Of a stretch of DNA of 64,000 nucleotides, positions 36,074-44,375 are shown one piece after another. The position numbers and the translations under genes are program-made. The first letter of the stretch is position 1, and every line of letters starts with the position of its first letter. The notes beneath the pieces are model-generated. The model did not search any database. It saw nothing but the letters and a program-made list of their open reading frames with translations, and was not told where the DNA came from. This DNA is from an uncultured Lachnospiraceae bacterium (GTDB taxonomy: Bacteria > Bacillota > Clostridia > Lachnospirales > Lachnospiraceae). The stretch spans positions 25,235 to 89,234 of the forward strand of contig CAJULA010000015.1 of the NCBI GenBank assembly GCA_910587155.1, in the 5' to 3' direction.

Positions 36074-36082
36074 ATTGTATCA
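36074..36082 (-). promoter_or_regulatory. rib operon promoter (extended -10)
   Basis: TGATACAAT is an extended -10 element whose predicted start falls just before the first base of the riboswitch. No good -35 box is seen. Upstream (36130-36185) lies an AAACGCCC/GGGCGTTT stem that may terminate yjfB. Confidence 0.6.
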
Positions 36083-36193
36083 CTTTTCCCTGACAGTACA
36101 GGCAGGCTGCCCTGTCTGCACCATCGCCGTTCTGAAACGCCCATGCGGTCGGAACCGCACCGTCATAAATAAAAGCGGGCGTTTGGAAACCCT

Positions 36194-36385
36194 CTATACG
36201 CGCAGATCAATGTTACTCCCCACATAAGGATTGACGGAAAGCTCCATCCCCGCGGTATCAATCATCTCAGCTACCTCTGCGCCCTGTTCCCTGGCCAGAT
36301 CCAGAGACTTGCCAAGCAGCGCCGTCCCCACATCTCCCAGTGTCTTTGTCTGTGATAGCGCCATCGACAATGCCGGAATATCCAT
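36194..36385 (-). CDS. YjfB family protein
   Basis: A 63-residue protein beginning MDIPALSMALSQTKTLGDVGTALLGKSLD and ending in SVNPYVGSNIDLRV, the pattern of the YjfB family, sometimes called a putative motility protein. The start follows AAGGAGGGATTG. It stands between psiE and the rib riboswitch and may have its own transcript. Function in the family is not established. Confidence 0.8.
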   Translation of the reverse strand: MDIPALSMALSQTKTLGDVGTALLGKSLDLAREQGAEVAEMIDTAGMELSVNPYVGSNIDLRV

Positions 36386-36498
36386 AACAATCCCTCCTTG
36401 AAACATTCATGCCAGCAATTCATTTTATCTGTTACAGCATAACACAGTCCGGCGGGTAATGCAATGGGTATCTTTCTTTTCTGCCCAATCATTACCAT

Positions 36499-36918
36499 TC
36501 ATTCCGACTCCTCCCCTTCCTCCTGAAAAATATCCGACTTCTTTTCCGCTTCTTTCTGATTATGCAAATATCGGCGCAGCGCACATAAGATACAGATACT
36601 GATCACAGAAACAAAATCATCAAGCGGCGTAGTCGTCCCCACGATCATATGTCTTGCCACAAGAAAAATTAAAATCTCTATGACATTATCCGCATTGGGC
36701 CGGCAGAGCATCTGCAAAAACTCAAGCCCGATGACAAGCATCAGGATCTGTTCCAGATAATGATTAAAACCGGAGGGGTCGGCCAGCAGGCTCTGAAAGA
36801 TATTTTCCTTACTGATCAGACCATAGGCAAAAAACAGAATCCCTGCCAGCACCAGTCCTGCCGCCCCCAGTTCAAGCCCTTCGCTGATTCTCTGTATGAC
36901 CTTCTTTATTTTCTCCAT
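36499..36918 (-). CDS. PsiE-family membrane protein
   Basis: A 139-residue protein with four hydrophobic segments. FAYGLISKENIF, a loop, LMLVIGLEFLQMLCRPNADNVIEILIFLVARHMIVG and VSVISICILCALRRYL follow the pattern of the phosphate-starvation-inducible PsiE family. The C-terminus is strongly acidic (SDIFQEEGEESE). The start MEKIKK follows GGGAGG. It lies 66 bases after the amino-acid ABC ATPase gene and may be read from the same transcript. Function unknown. Confidence 0.75.
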   Translation of the reverse strand: MEKIKKVIQRISEGLELGAAGLVLAGILFFAYGLISKENIFQSLLADPSGFNHYLEQILMLVIGLEFLQMLCRPNADNVIEILIFLVARHMIVGTTTPLDDFVSVISICILCALRRYLHNQKEAEKKSDIFQEEGEESE

Positions 36919-36983
36919 CCATACCTCCCATACATGACAGGAAACTGCTGCTTCCATTTCTCCATATTGTCCCTGAAAGACCG

Positions 36984-37739
36984 TCAGGCCTGAAACTTAC
37001 CGATAAATTCTCTCACCCGCTCGTCCGGATTACCAAACAGTTCCTCCGGTGTCCCCTGCTGACGGATTACCCCGTCTTCCATAAAGATAATCCGGTCGGA
37101 CAGTTCCCTGGCAAACTGCATCTCATGCGTGACGATAATCATGGTCATATGCTCCTTTGCCAGCTCTCTGATGACTTTCAGCACCTCTCCGGTCAGCTCC
37201 GGATCCAGTGCGGAAGTCGGTTCATCAAAAAAGAGAATCCGCGGCTGCAGGGCAAGCGCTCTGGCAATGGACACCCGCTGCTGCTGTCCGCCGGAAAGCT
37301 GACAGGGGTAAGCATCCCTTTTATCTGCCAACCCAAGCTGGGCCAGAAGTGTTTCAGCCCTCTGCCGGGCCTGCTCCCTGGGCACATGATCCACGTTGAC
37401 CGGCGCGTCCATGACATTTTTCAGTACGCTGAAGTGAGGGAACAGGTGAAAGCTCTGAAATACCAGCCCGTAGCTTTTCCTGATTCGCTTCAGATCATTC
37501 CTGGACGCGTAAACACATTTTCCGTTTTCCTCCCATGCCGCCCGCTCTCCCAGATAGGAAAGGCTGCCGCCGTCCATCCGTTCCAGCATCGTGGCACAGC
37601 GCAGCAGCGTGGACTTACCGGAACCGGAAGGCCCGATAATGGAAACCACTTCCCCCTCTTCTACCGAAAGGGAAATATCTTTCAGTACCTCCAAATGATC
37701 AAAGGTCTTTTTCAAATGTTCAATCTCCAGATATTTCAT
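36984..37739 (-). CDS. Polar amino-acid ABC transporter ATP-binding protein
   Basis: A 251-residue GlnQ/HisP-type ATPase. Walker A is GPSGSGKST, the signature LSGGQQQRVSIARAL, Walker B ILFFDEPTSALDPEL and the switch His is in IIVTHEMQFA. It powers the importer formed with the permease nine bases upstream and the binding lipoprotein before that. The order binding protein, permease, ATPase is the usual one for polar amino-acid systems. Confidence 0.95.
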   Translation of the reverse strand: MKYLEIEHLKKTFDHLEVLKDISLSVEEGEVVSIIGPSGSGKSTLLRCATMLERMDGGSLSYLGERAAWEENGKCVYASRNDLKRIRKSYGLVFQSFHLFPHFSVLKNVMDAPVNVDHVPREQARQRAETLLAQLGLADKRDAYPCQLSGGQQQRVSIARALALQPRILFFDEPTSALDPELTGEVLKVIRELAKEHMTMIIVTHEMQFARELSDRIIFMEDGVIRQQGTPEELFGNPDERVREFIGKFQA

Positions 37740-37747
37740 CGCTCCTC

Positions 37748-38398
37748 CTACCTGTAATAGCTCATCTTCTTTTCCAGATATTCCATAAATGCGGCCACGG
37801 CCAGATTAAAGAGATAATAAAAAACCCCTGCCGCCATAAGAGGAATCATCGTCGTCTCCTTGGCTGCGATCTGCTTGGCTGCGGTAAACATCTCCACCAC
37901 TGCCAGTACAAAAGCCAGAGACGTATCTTTCACCAGCGTAATCGTCTCATTAGTCACGGCCGGCAGAATACGCTTCACCACCTGTGGCAGAATGATGCGG
38001 AAAAAGGTCTGCGTCCGGCTGTATCCAAGCACCTGCGCCGCCTCATATTGTCCTGTCGGCATGGATTCTATACCGCCCCGGTAGATCTCCGCAAAATATG
38101 CGGCATAATTCAGGGCAAATGCCAGGATTACCGCCGTAAAACGATAAGAAGCGGAAATCTTTAACCCAAATACATAATACGGTGAAAAATAGACCACAAT
38201 AAGCTGCAGCATCAAAGGCGTGCCACGCATTACCGATATGTATATTTTTGACAGTGTCCGCAGCAGAAAATGCCTGGACATCCTTCCAAAGGCAACCACC
38301 AGCCCCAGCGGCAGGGAAAACAGCAGCGTCAGAAAAAATATCTCTGCTGTCACCGCCATCCCTTCCCCCAATTGTGCAACCATCATTCCAAAATCCAT
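37748..38398 (-). CDS. Polar amino-acid ABC transporter permease
   Basis: A 216-residue HisM/GlnP-type permease with five membrane segments. It contains the family EAA-type loop YAAQVLGYSRTQTFFRIILPQVVKRILPAVTNE and MRGTPLMLQLIVVYF. One permease gene only, so it likely works as a homodimer. The start MDFGMMVAQ follows GGAGGGTGTT; a longer frame extends upstream into the intercistronic hairpin. Confidence 0.94.
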   Translation of the reverse strand: MDFGMMVAQLGEGMAVTAEIFFLTLLFSLPLGLVVAFGRMSRHFLLRTLSKIYISVMRGTPLMLQLIVVYFSPYYVFGLKISASYRFTAVILAFALNYAAYFAEIYRGGIESMPTGQYEAAQVLGYSRTQTFFRIILPQVVKRILPAVTNETITLVKDTSLAFVLAVVEMFTAAKQIAAKETTMIPLMAAGVFYYLFNLAVAAFMEYLEKKMSYYR

Positions 38399-38440
38399 AA
38401 CACCCTCCGAAAACAGGAAGCTCCCGCACCTATAAAATAA

Positions 38441-38465
38441 GGGATGCAAATTTCCTTCGCATCCC
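38441..38465 (-). promoter_or_regulatory. Hairpin between binding-protein and permease genes
   Basis: GGGATGC and GCATCCC pair around an 11-base loop; on the minus strand TTATTTT follows. A partial terminator or stabiliser of the binding-protein message, like the one at 7976-8010 in the sugar operon. Confidence 0.6.
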
Positions 38466-38490
38466 CTGTTCGTCCTGCCAGGCTGTCCTG

Positions 38491-39396
38491 CTACTTATCA
38501 TTGCCAAGACAGATCATGGAAGCATCAATACCATACTGCTCTGCCGTCTTCGCTACCACGCCCTCCGCATACAACTCCAGCAGAGAACTCTCCACCGTAT
38601 CTTTCAGTTCGTCATTGCCTTTCAGGAAGCCTATGCCATACTGCTCCGTGGAAAGGGGTTCTTCCAGCATCACATAACCGTCTCCTCTCGATGCAATCTG
38701 ATAGGAAGCCACGCCGATATCAATGGCCAGCGCCTCGATCGCCCCTGCTTCCAGATCCATAAATGCGGTATTATAATCGGCGTATTCCACAAGATCGGCA
38801 AACGATGCCGCCAGATCAAGATTCTCCTGATTCTCTTCATCAGTCAGTGCCGCCAGCGCGGAAGAATCCTTCTGCACGCCCACTACCTTGCCGGCCAGAT
38901 CCGCTTTGGATGCGACACCTGCCTGCGCAGGTACGACAAATACCTGGCTGTTGTCAATATACGGTATACTCCATGTATACGCATCCTCCCGGCCGTTCAT
39001 CGTAAAGCCGTTCCAGATGCAGTCAATGGCGCCGGAGGACAACTCCATATCCTTCGCGTCCCAGTCAATAGGCTGCGCCACAAACTCCCAGCCGTTTTTC
39101 TCACATACGGCCCGGGCCAAATCCAGATCAAATCCCACATATTCTCCGGAATCATCCTTATACCCATACGGGGGAAATTCCGCATCAAACCCTACCGTAA
39201 AGGTTGTCCGCTCTCCCTCTGCGGCGCCTTCCGCAGCCGTCTCCGTTTCTGCCGTCTCAGCCACATCCGCCGCCTCTGAAGTCCCCGCAACATCCGCTCC
39301 GTCTTCCTTCTGCGCATCGCCTCCTGTCTGCCCGCAGCCGGCAAGCAGTGCCGCCGTAACCGACAGCATACCCATCAGTGTAATCCATTTTTTCAT
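38491..39396 (-). CDS. Polar amino-acid-binding lipoprotein
   Basis: A 301-residue family 3 solute-binding protein. The signal peptide ends in the lipobox LAGC (Cys 21), followed by an acidic Ala/Glu-rich linker and the domain starting FTVGFDAEFPPYGYKDDSGEYVGFDLDLA, with the ligand-contact SGAIDCIWNGFTM region. It delivers a polar amino acid to the adjacent permease. The start MKKWITL follows GGAGGAG. The ligand (for example Glu, Gln or cystine) is not readable. Confidence 0.93.
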   Translation of the reverse strand: MKKWITLMGMLSVTAALLAGCGQTGGDAQKEDGADVAGTSEAADVAETAETETAAEGAAEGERTTFTVGFDAEFPPYGYKDDSGEYVGFDLDLARAVCEKNGWEFVAQPIDWDAKDMELSSGAIDCIWNGFTMNGREDAYTWSIPYIDNSQVFVVPAQAGVASKADLAGKVVGVQKDSSALAALTDEENQENLDLAASFADLVEYADYNTAFMDLEAGAIEALAIDIGVASYQIASRGDGYVMLEEPLSTEQYGIGFLKGNDELKDTVESSLLELYAEGVVAKTAEQYGIDASMICLGNDK

Positions 39397-39491
39397 AATC
39401 TCCTCCATTCCGTGCATCTTCGGCACATAACCCGCTTTGCCCCCACAGCCCTCTCTTCTGAGTAAAGAAGCACCGGGGCGCTCACTTTTGT

Positions 39492-39520
39492 ATACTACCA
39501 CGATAAAGTGCCGCTGTCAA
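39492..39520 (-). promoter_or_regulatory. Promoter of the amino-acid ABC operon
   Basis: TTGACA, a 17-base spacer and TAGTAT, about 95 bases before the binding-lipoprotein start and just after the end of the nuclease gene. Confidence 0.8.
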
Positions 39521-39538
39521 GAAAAAGAGGAAGGACAG

Positions 39539-40105
39539 TTATTCTGTCGCCTTCCCCATCAATGTATAGTCCCGTTCAAACAGCTCCCGGCATATCTGGC
39601 GCTGCAATGTGTCGTGCGGCACACGTTCCAGAAGCTTCTCCTGCACAAACCGTTTGCTCTTCTGCCGATACCGGGGAAGGGCATTTGTCTGCTGAATATG
39701 GGCCAGTTCGGACCGCCAGAGGATGCTGACTTTTCTTTTCATGCTCACCCGGGGATTGGGGCGCGGCCTGCGGAACAGATAAAAATCCGCCTGCCCCGCC
39801 ACCTCTTCCACAGTGATGATTCCCCACCAGTCAGGCACATGCTCTTTGATATGCAGGCCATGACTTGTGCCCACAGCCGCAACATTGAAGTCATAATAGC
39901 GGTCATAATCCTGCACCTGTCTGTCCAGTCTCGCATACGTATCCGCATCACTTTTGATCTCGATTCCGTATAAAGCATCCGCCGTCACCATAACCGCATC
40001 CGCCCGGGACCGTCCCATCATTTTTTCTTCCAGAATCCTGATTTTTCCGTATGTCTCTTCCAGAAAGTCAAATAGCGGCTCTCTGATATCCCGGTCGTAC
40101 AACAT
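39539..40105 (-). CDS. PD-(D/E)xK nuclease-like protein (sce7726/MmcB type)
   Basis: A 188-residue protein. After MLYDRDIREPLFDFLEE comes EEKMMGRSRADAVMVTADALYGIEIKSDADT, in which a Glu, the Asp of RAD (residue 36) and ExK (49-51) form a PD-(D/E)xK nuclease site; the QVQDYDRYYD stretch is typical of the sce7726/MmcB-like group. The C-terminal half is basic (RQKSKRFVQEKLLERV). It follows the RNA-repair enzyme by only 18 bases, so the two are probably made together and may act on the same nucleic acid. The substrate is unproven. Confidence 0.7.
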   Translation of the reverse strand: MLYDRDIREPLFDFLEETYGKIRILEEKMMGRSRADAVMVTADALYGIEIKSDADTYARLDRQVQDYDRYYDFNVAAVGTSHGLHIKEHVPDWWGIITVEEVAGQADFYLFRRPRPNPRVSMKRKVSILWRSELAHIQQTNALPRYRQKSKRFVQEKLLERVPHDTLQRQICRELFERDYTLMGKATE

Positions 40106-40123
40106 TGCTGCCTGTTATCCTTT

Positions 40124-42322
40124 CTAAACGCCCCGATTTTCCTCGTAAAACATCTTCCGCAGACTGCAGATATCTCTGGGCAGACTCTCCCGCTCCGGCA
40201 CATCATGCAGTTTTCTTACCCATGCATAATACGCATTGGCAAGAGGCGTAGTCAGGGCGGAGGTCTTTCTGATGTATCCCCTGCGGATAGCTTCCTGGGA
40301 CACGCTCCGCATAAATTTCCAGAAACTGTAGTAACGCAGCTTGAGTTTTGTCATAAATCCCGCACTGTCCTCAATGACAAATCCTTCTATCCTGCGCCCC
40401 TGATACTCATAGTCCTCCTTCAGTACTTCCTCATACCAGTCAAAAAAATCCTGCCAGGTTCCGATTTCATAGGCTTTTTCCTTGGGGCGCAGTCCAAACC
40501 GCCCCGCAGTATGACACAGATCCGCATACCCATACCGGGAACATTCCATACTGTTATGAATGATATCCAGCAGATACAGTCCGCTCTGGGGATATTCGAT
40601 GATGTGCGGGTCATGTTCCATATCCACGCATTCAAATACAAATGTGACATCCCGCTCCCTGATATAATCCTTCAGCTCTGCAAGCCGTGCAGGGGAAAGA
40701 CTTCCATACAGCATATCCTTCAGCCAGCCGGCATACTGTCCGCCGGTGGTGGACTTGCTGGCAATGAGCAGATCGTCCTCATATTCATTGTAGCTGACAA
40801 TGCCCAGAAAACCGTTTTCTTTAATATAAGCGGTGACAGGGAACTGCAGCCTGTGCTGCAGCATGTCAAATTTCGTCTCCGCCCGCTCATTGATGTTAAA
40901 AAACTTATCATAGGCTCTGGCGGCGACTTTATATTTTTTCGTATCTATATACAACCCTCTGGCTCTGGTTGTCTGTTCATCCCAGACTCTGTCATAAAAC
41001 GCCTTATCCGAGTAATTAAAGGAAGAAATATTGCCAAACTTCTTTTCCAGCACATATTTGTTCTTTCGCAGTGCTGCCACCACCTCTTCCACAGAACCGT
41101 CTGCTACGGCAGGCTTTGCCGCGATTTCCGGCGCCTTAAAGACAGGATTTGGCACTTCCACCACATGGATGCCATCCTTATCCACCTGCACACAACGCAG
41201 GTGGCCGCCAAACTCCACCTGTCCTTCCAGATTGTAGACCCTGTCATTGACCCGGACCGGAAGCTGCTTTGTATTGCGGTGTCCATGGATCTGGTAATAA
41301 TTATCCGGTGTATTGTCAAAAAAGGCGTCTGCCACCCTTTCAAAATCGTTGTAATCTCCCACCCCTTTAATCATCTGCTCTGTCGTCACAAATGACAGAT
41401 TTTCCGGAACAGTGCTGAGTCCCGCATGCGTCACCAGAAAAACATGATCTCCATATGTATAATAAGCACACTGCCCGAACTTCCGGTACAGCTGGCGCAC
41501 ATCCTTCTTGCTCAGACGCGCTTCTTCCAGCGCCCCCTTTGTCACTGTCTCAAACTCCATGGACCGGCCCACTTCATCATTGGCCCAGAGCCACAGCCAT
41601 TTCTCATGATTTCCTTCCAGCATCAGCACATTCCTGCGGTCCATGATCGACAGCAGAAACTTTACCACCTCTGCGTTTTCCAGACCTCTGTCAATATAAT
41701 CCCCCACAAATATGTACATCTCGTCGTCTTTGATCCCGCCGTAATCCGACAGATACTTCTGCAGGGCCGTATAACAGCCATGGATATCTCCGATATGATG
41801 CACTCTTTTATAATGGGACATATCAAGCCGCTGCAGCCAGATACTGTCCAGTTCATCGGGTCTGATCACCTTGATGCCGGACGGAATCTTCTGCGTGGCA
41901 AATCTGGCATACATCCGCTCTATCACTTCATCCGAAACCTGCCTGAGCGCTTCCCGCCCCGCATTCCTGCGTTTCACTTCCTCTATGGGAATATCCGTAA
42001 AATCCACACAATAAATCCGATAACGGTATGTACTGCACATTTCCTTATAACGATTCATCTCTGCCGTTTTGGAATTGGTGGCATCAATCACGGTAAAATC
42101 CCCCCGCTGCATCCTGATCTCCAAAATGGAAAACAGCGTCTTCCAGACAACCTTATCATTGCTCTGGCTGATACTTTCCGCACCGTCCACACCCAGCACC
42201 GGGCTCTGACAGAGCAGTCGGATATCATCCGCCGACAGAGTGTATCTCTTTAACCCATGCTCCTTAATCCATGTGCTCTTGCCGCATCCCGCGCTGCCGC
42301 GCAGTAAAAGTAAAATTCTCAT
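40124..42322 (-). CDS. Three-domain polynucleotide kinase-phosphatase-RNA ligase
   Basis: A 732-residue RNA-repair enzyme. Residues 1-165 are a P-loop kinase (GSAGCGKST 9-17, DATNS 80-84). Residues 170-400 are a calcineurin-type phosphatase (GDIHG 178-182, GDYIDRG 207-213, GNHE 237-240, THAG 298-301). Residues 420-732 are an Rnl1-like ligase with KENG (501-504) as nucleotidyl-lysine motif, RARGLYID before it, FVFECVD and EGFVIED / KLKLRYY after it. It would heal 5'-OH and 2',3'-phosphate ends and seal them. The domain order matches bacterial Pnkp, but the ligase resembles phage T4 Rnl1, and no Hen1 gene is adjacent. Confidence 0.85.
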   Translation of the reverse strand: MRILLLLRGSAGCGKSTWIKEHGLKRYTLSADDIRLLCQSPVLGVDGAESISQSNDKVVWKTLFSILEIRMQRGDFTVIDATNSKTAEMNRYKEMCSTYRYRIYCVDFTDIPIEEVKRRNAGREALRQVSDEVIERMYARFATQKIPSGIKVIRPDELDSIWLQRLDMSHYKRVHHIGDIHGCYTALQKYLSDYGGIKDDEMYIFVGDYIDRGLENAEVVKFLLSIMDRRNVLMLEGNHEKWLWLWANDEVGRSMEFETVTKGALEEARLSKKDVRQLYRKFGQCAYYTYGDHVFLVTHAGLSTVPENLSFVTTEQMIKGVGDYNDFERVADAFFDNTPDNYYQIHGHRNTKQLPVRVNDRVYNLEGQVEFGGHLRCVQVDKDGIHVVEVPNPVFKAPEIAAKPAVADGSVEEVVAALRKNKYVLEKKFGNISSFNYSDKAFYDRVWDEQTTRARGLYIDTKKYKVAARAYDKFFNINERAETKFDMLQHRLQFPVTAYIKENGFLGIVSYNEYEDDLLIASKSTTGGQYAGWLKDMLYGSLSPARLAELKDYIRERDVTFVFECVDMEHDPHIIEYPQSGLYLLDIIHNSMECSRYGYADLCHTAGRFGLRPKEKAYEIGTWQDFFDWYEEVLKEDYEYQGRRIEGFVIEDSAGFMTKLKLRYYSFWKFMRSVSQEAIRRGYIRKTSALTTPLANAYYAWVRKLHDVPERESLPRDICSLRKMFYEENRGV

Positions 42323-42373
42323 CCTTCCTCCCCTCCGGCAAACCCTGTAATATGATAATGCCAATGAAACCTC

Positions 42374-42775
42374 TTATTTCCCGACCAGCAGCATATCCAC
42401 TTTCAGGATATGGTTCACAAGCCAATTGATCAGAAACTCCAGAATACTTTCTATCGTCTCATTCTGCTCTTCGAAATCATCGGACAGGGAATCCAGATCA
42501 ATCTCTGTCAGACTGTCCTCAAACTGCCGGTGCTGAGCGGCATGTTCCGCCATGTAAGGGTATTGGATACTCTTCTGATAAGCCTCCTCATGGGCAAAAT
42601 GTGTGCGGGCATAGTCGATCAGTTCGGATACCAGACTGACAATCCGGTCGGTTTTGTACTCCAGAAAGCTGTCATGAAGCAGCTCATAGGTTTCATCAGC
42701 CAGTTCAAACAGCCTTGTGTGCTCCCTGTCAATAAGATCCACACCTGTGTAATATTCCGGTTTCATCCTGTACAT
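42374..42775 (-). CDS. Bacteriohemerythrin
   Basis: A 133-residue four-helix bundle with the di-iron ligands of hemerythrin: DREHTRLFEL (His 19), ARTHFAHEEAYQ with HxxxE, PYMAEHAAQHRQF with HxxxH, and NHILKVD near the end. It binds O2 and may buffer oxygen or shuttle it in this anaerobe. The start follows AGGGGGA by seven bases. It is transcribed before the RNA-repair gene with a 51-base gap, so oxygen or radical damage could connect them, but that is inference. Confidence 0.92.
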   Translation of the reverse strand: MYRMKPEYYTGVDLIDREHTRLFELADETYELLHDSFLEYKTDRIVSLVSELIDYARTHFAHEEAYQKSIQYPYMAEHAAQHRQFEDSLTEIDLDSLSDDFEEQNETIESILEFLINWLVNHILKVDMLLVGK

Positions 42776-42859
42776 ATTAAAATCCCCCTTTTTATAATAT
42801 ATAACAAAACTGGTATATAATAGTAAATATTATCGTTTTTTATTCAGGGAGTCAAGACC

Positions 42860-42988
42860 ATGGAAATAATATGTTTCGCGCTGGCTCCGAAGCCACGGGG
42901 CAAGTACATGAACACAATGGAAGTTCTTACCTTGTTGTTGCTCATATTTTCAGCACTGTCTTACATAGACAACCATAAAAAGAAATAA
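42860..42988 (+). CDS. Small hydrophobic peptide, candidate type I toxin
   Basis: A 42-codon frame with AGGGAG eight bases upstream and a TATAAT box near 42820. The peptide has an N-terminal basic stretch, one membrane segment (VLTLLLLIFSALSYI) and the charged end DNHKKK, the build of Fst/TxpA/holin-like type I toxins. An internal start at MNTMEV would give a 26-residue form. Its last codons form one arm of a strong bidirectional hairpin, and the minus strand here carries the tRNA-Gly read-out, which could give antisense RNA. No homology search was possible. Confidence 0.5.
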   Translation: MEIICFALAPKPRGKYMNTMEVLTLLLLIFSALSYIDNHKKK

Positions 42989-43028
42989 GCATCCCTGACC
43001 GTCCAAAAGTTTAGGATACTTATTTCTT
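42980..43028. terminator. Bidirectional terminator between tRNA-Gly and toxin-like ORF
   Basis: AAGAAATAAGCATCC and GGATACTTATTTCTT pair at 14 of 15 positions. On the minus strand CTTTTTATGG follows and would end the tRNA-Gly transcript; on the plus strand it would end the small hydrophobic ORF. A second stem, ATCGGA/TCCGAT, lies at about 43054-43072 between it and the tRNA. Confidence 0.75.
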
Positions 43029-43098
43029 CAAGTAATCTAATACTGAGGGCACATCGGAACTCGTGTCCGATCACCTTTCTAAGTAGATTATACACAAG

Positions 43099-43170
43099 AG
43101 CACGAGACGGGATTCGAACCCGCGACCCTCGCCTTGGCAAGGCGATACTCCACCACTGAGCCACTCGTGC
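43099..43170 (-). tRNA. tRNA-Gly (GCC)
   Basis: A complete cloverleaf on the minus strand. Acceptor GCACGAG pairs with CTCGTGC, the D arm is GGCTCAGTGGTGGAG, the anticodon stem TCGCC/GGCGA encloses TTGCCAA (anticodon GCC), and the T arm is GCGGGTTCGAATCCCGT. The discriminator is T (U73) as in bacterial tRNA-Gly. CCA is not encoded. Confidence 0.97.
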
Positions 43171-43317
43171 ATACTACCTGCTACTGTAACAGGCAAATAT
43201 TACTATACTACAGCCTCTTTCTTTTGTCAACAGAAAGCAAAGATTTTTCCTGCAGATTTTTCCTGTTTTTCATTTTACGCAGCAGCCCTGGCAGACGCGT
43301 CCGTACTGCATGATCCG

Positions 43318-44205
43318 TCAGTCCCGTGAACTGCCGCATTTTACCCGGTAGATAGTCATCAGTGATTCTTCCACCTGCGCTTCCAGTTCGGCATTGCCCT
43401 GTATCTTTTCCAGCATCCCTGCATACGCCGCCCTGATCCCCTCCTTTACGTAGAGCAGATTTGCTCCGTTCTGCCACGCTTCCAGACAGGCATCCGCCAG
43501 CCCTTCCTCTTCTCCTTCTATCAGTACGGTAACAAGCCCCTCCTCTGTCCTGCCATTTTGCAGAGACGGCAGAGTCACCGTCCGAAAAGAAGCGTTTCCC
43601 TGATCTGCAAATTCCATATTGATTCCATACACGGAAAGGTCTTCCGGCAGGGCTTCCGCCCCGTTTTCCAGAATCAGGAACAGCTGGTACTTGCTGGCAG
43701 AGATGGTATCCGTAAGCATCTTTGTAAACTGATCTGTATCCTGTATATTAGAGCCTTTGTATACAAGTCCGCCTATCGGATACTGTGCCAGAGCAGCCTT
43801 TGTGCTGTCTCCGGCCCTGACTGCATTGTCCACATCAGTCAATGCCTCCGGTGTCGTGAGAAACAGACCTGCCACTCTGTCCTCAATCGGCATTCCCGCT
43901 ATACTGGCTTCTGCCATATCAGTCACCAGATCATCTTCCGTATATGCCAGATCGGCCTGTGTCTCTTCCGTCTCCCGCTCCGCCTGATCCGTCTTTGACA
44001 TCTCCTCCATCTCTTCCTGCATCTGCTTCTCATGACGCTTGTCGGAAATCCACCCTGTGACAAACTTTCCTGCAAAAAATATGCCGGCTGCCACTGCCAC
44101 AATAAAGAGCACCAGCGTGATATAAGCCAGTATCTGATTTCTTACTCTCCGCTTCCTCCTGCGCTCCCGGCCCGACATCCTTGCTGTTGTTTTCTTTTTT
44201 GCCAT
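43318..44205 (-). CDS. Membrane-anchored, degenerate GH3 (NagZ-like) protein
   Basis: A 295-residue protein starting MAKKKTTARMSGRE after a GAGGGGG site. A basic tail and one membrane helix (about 27-50) precede an acidic linker. The rest matches the N-terminal edge of GH3 beta-N-acetylhexosaminidases (MPIEDRVAGLFLTTPEAL, YPIGGLVYKGSNIQ) and their C-terminal edge (WQNGANLLYVKEGIRAAYAG, SLMTIYRVKCG). The central catalytic part, including the KHFPGHG and nucleophile regions, is missing; only about 190 residues remain of the usual 330. It is probably a non-catalytic sugar- or wall-binding relic. Confidence 0.65.
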   Translation of the reverse strand: MAKKKTTARMSGRERRRKRRVRNQILAYITLVLFIVAVAAGIFFAGKFVTGWISDKRHEKQMQEEMEEMSKTDQAERETEETQADLAYTEDDLVTDMAEASIAGMPIEDRVAGLFLTTPEALTDVDNAVRAGDSTKAALAQYPIGGLVYKGSNIQDTDQFTKMLTDTISASKYQLFLILENGAEALPEDLSVYGINMEFADQGNASFRTVTLPSLQNGRTEEGLVTVLIEGEEEGLADACLEAWQNGANLLYVKEGIRAAYAGMLEKIQGNAELEAQVEESLMTIYRVKCGSSRD

Positions 44206-44375
44206 TCGTATCCCCCTCATCCCGATTCTTTTGTATCATCGCCACAAGCCGCCGGTACGCCGGCACACTGATGACGTTTCCCTTTTCATTGTAGTATGCC
44301 GACTGATATTTGGCAATGTATTATTTGCTTTTTATCTGACTTTTCCTGTCACCCGCTTACAATTGATGCACACAA

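Noticed and set aside
42961..43164. A 67-codon minus-strand frame over the tRNA
   Set aside because: Its first half is the translation of tRNA-Gly itself, which is a common annotation artefact.
44030..44312. A protein-like minus-strand frame (AYYNEKGNVISVPAYRR) ahead of the GH3-like gene
   Set aside because: It has no ATG, only a GTG in mid-frame, and most of it overlaps the better supported GH3-like gene in another frame. Kept as a note only.
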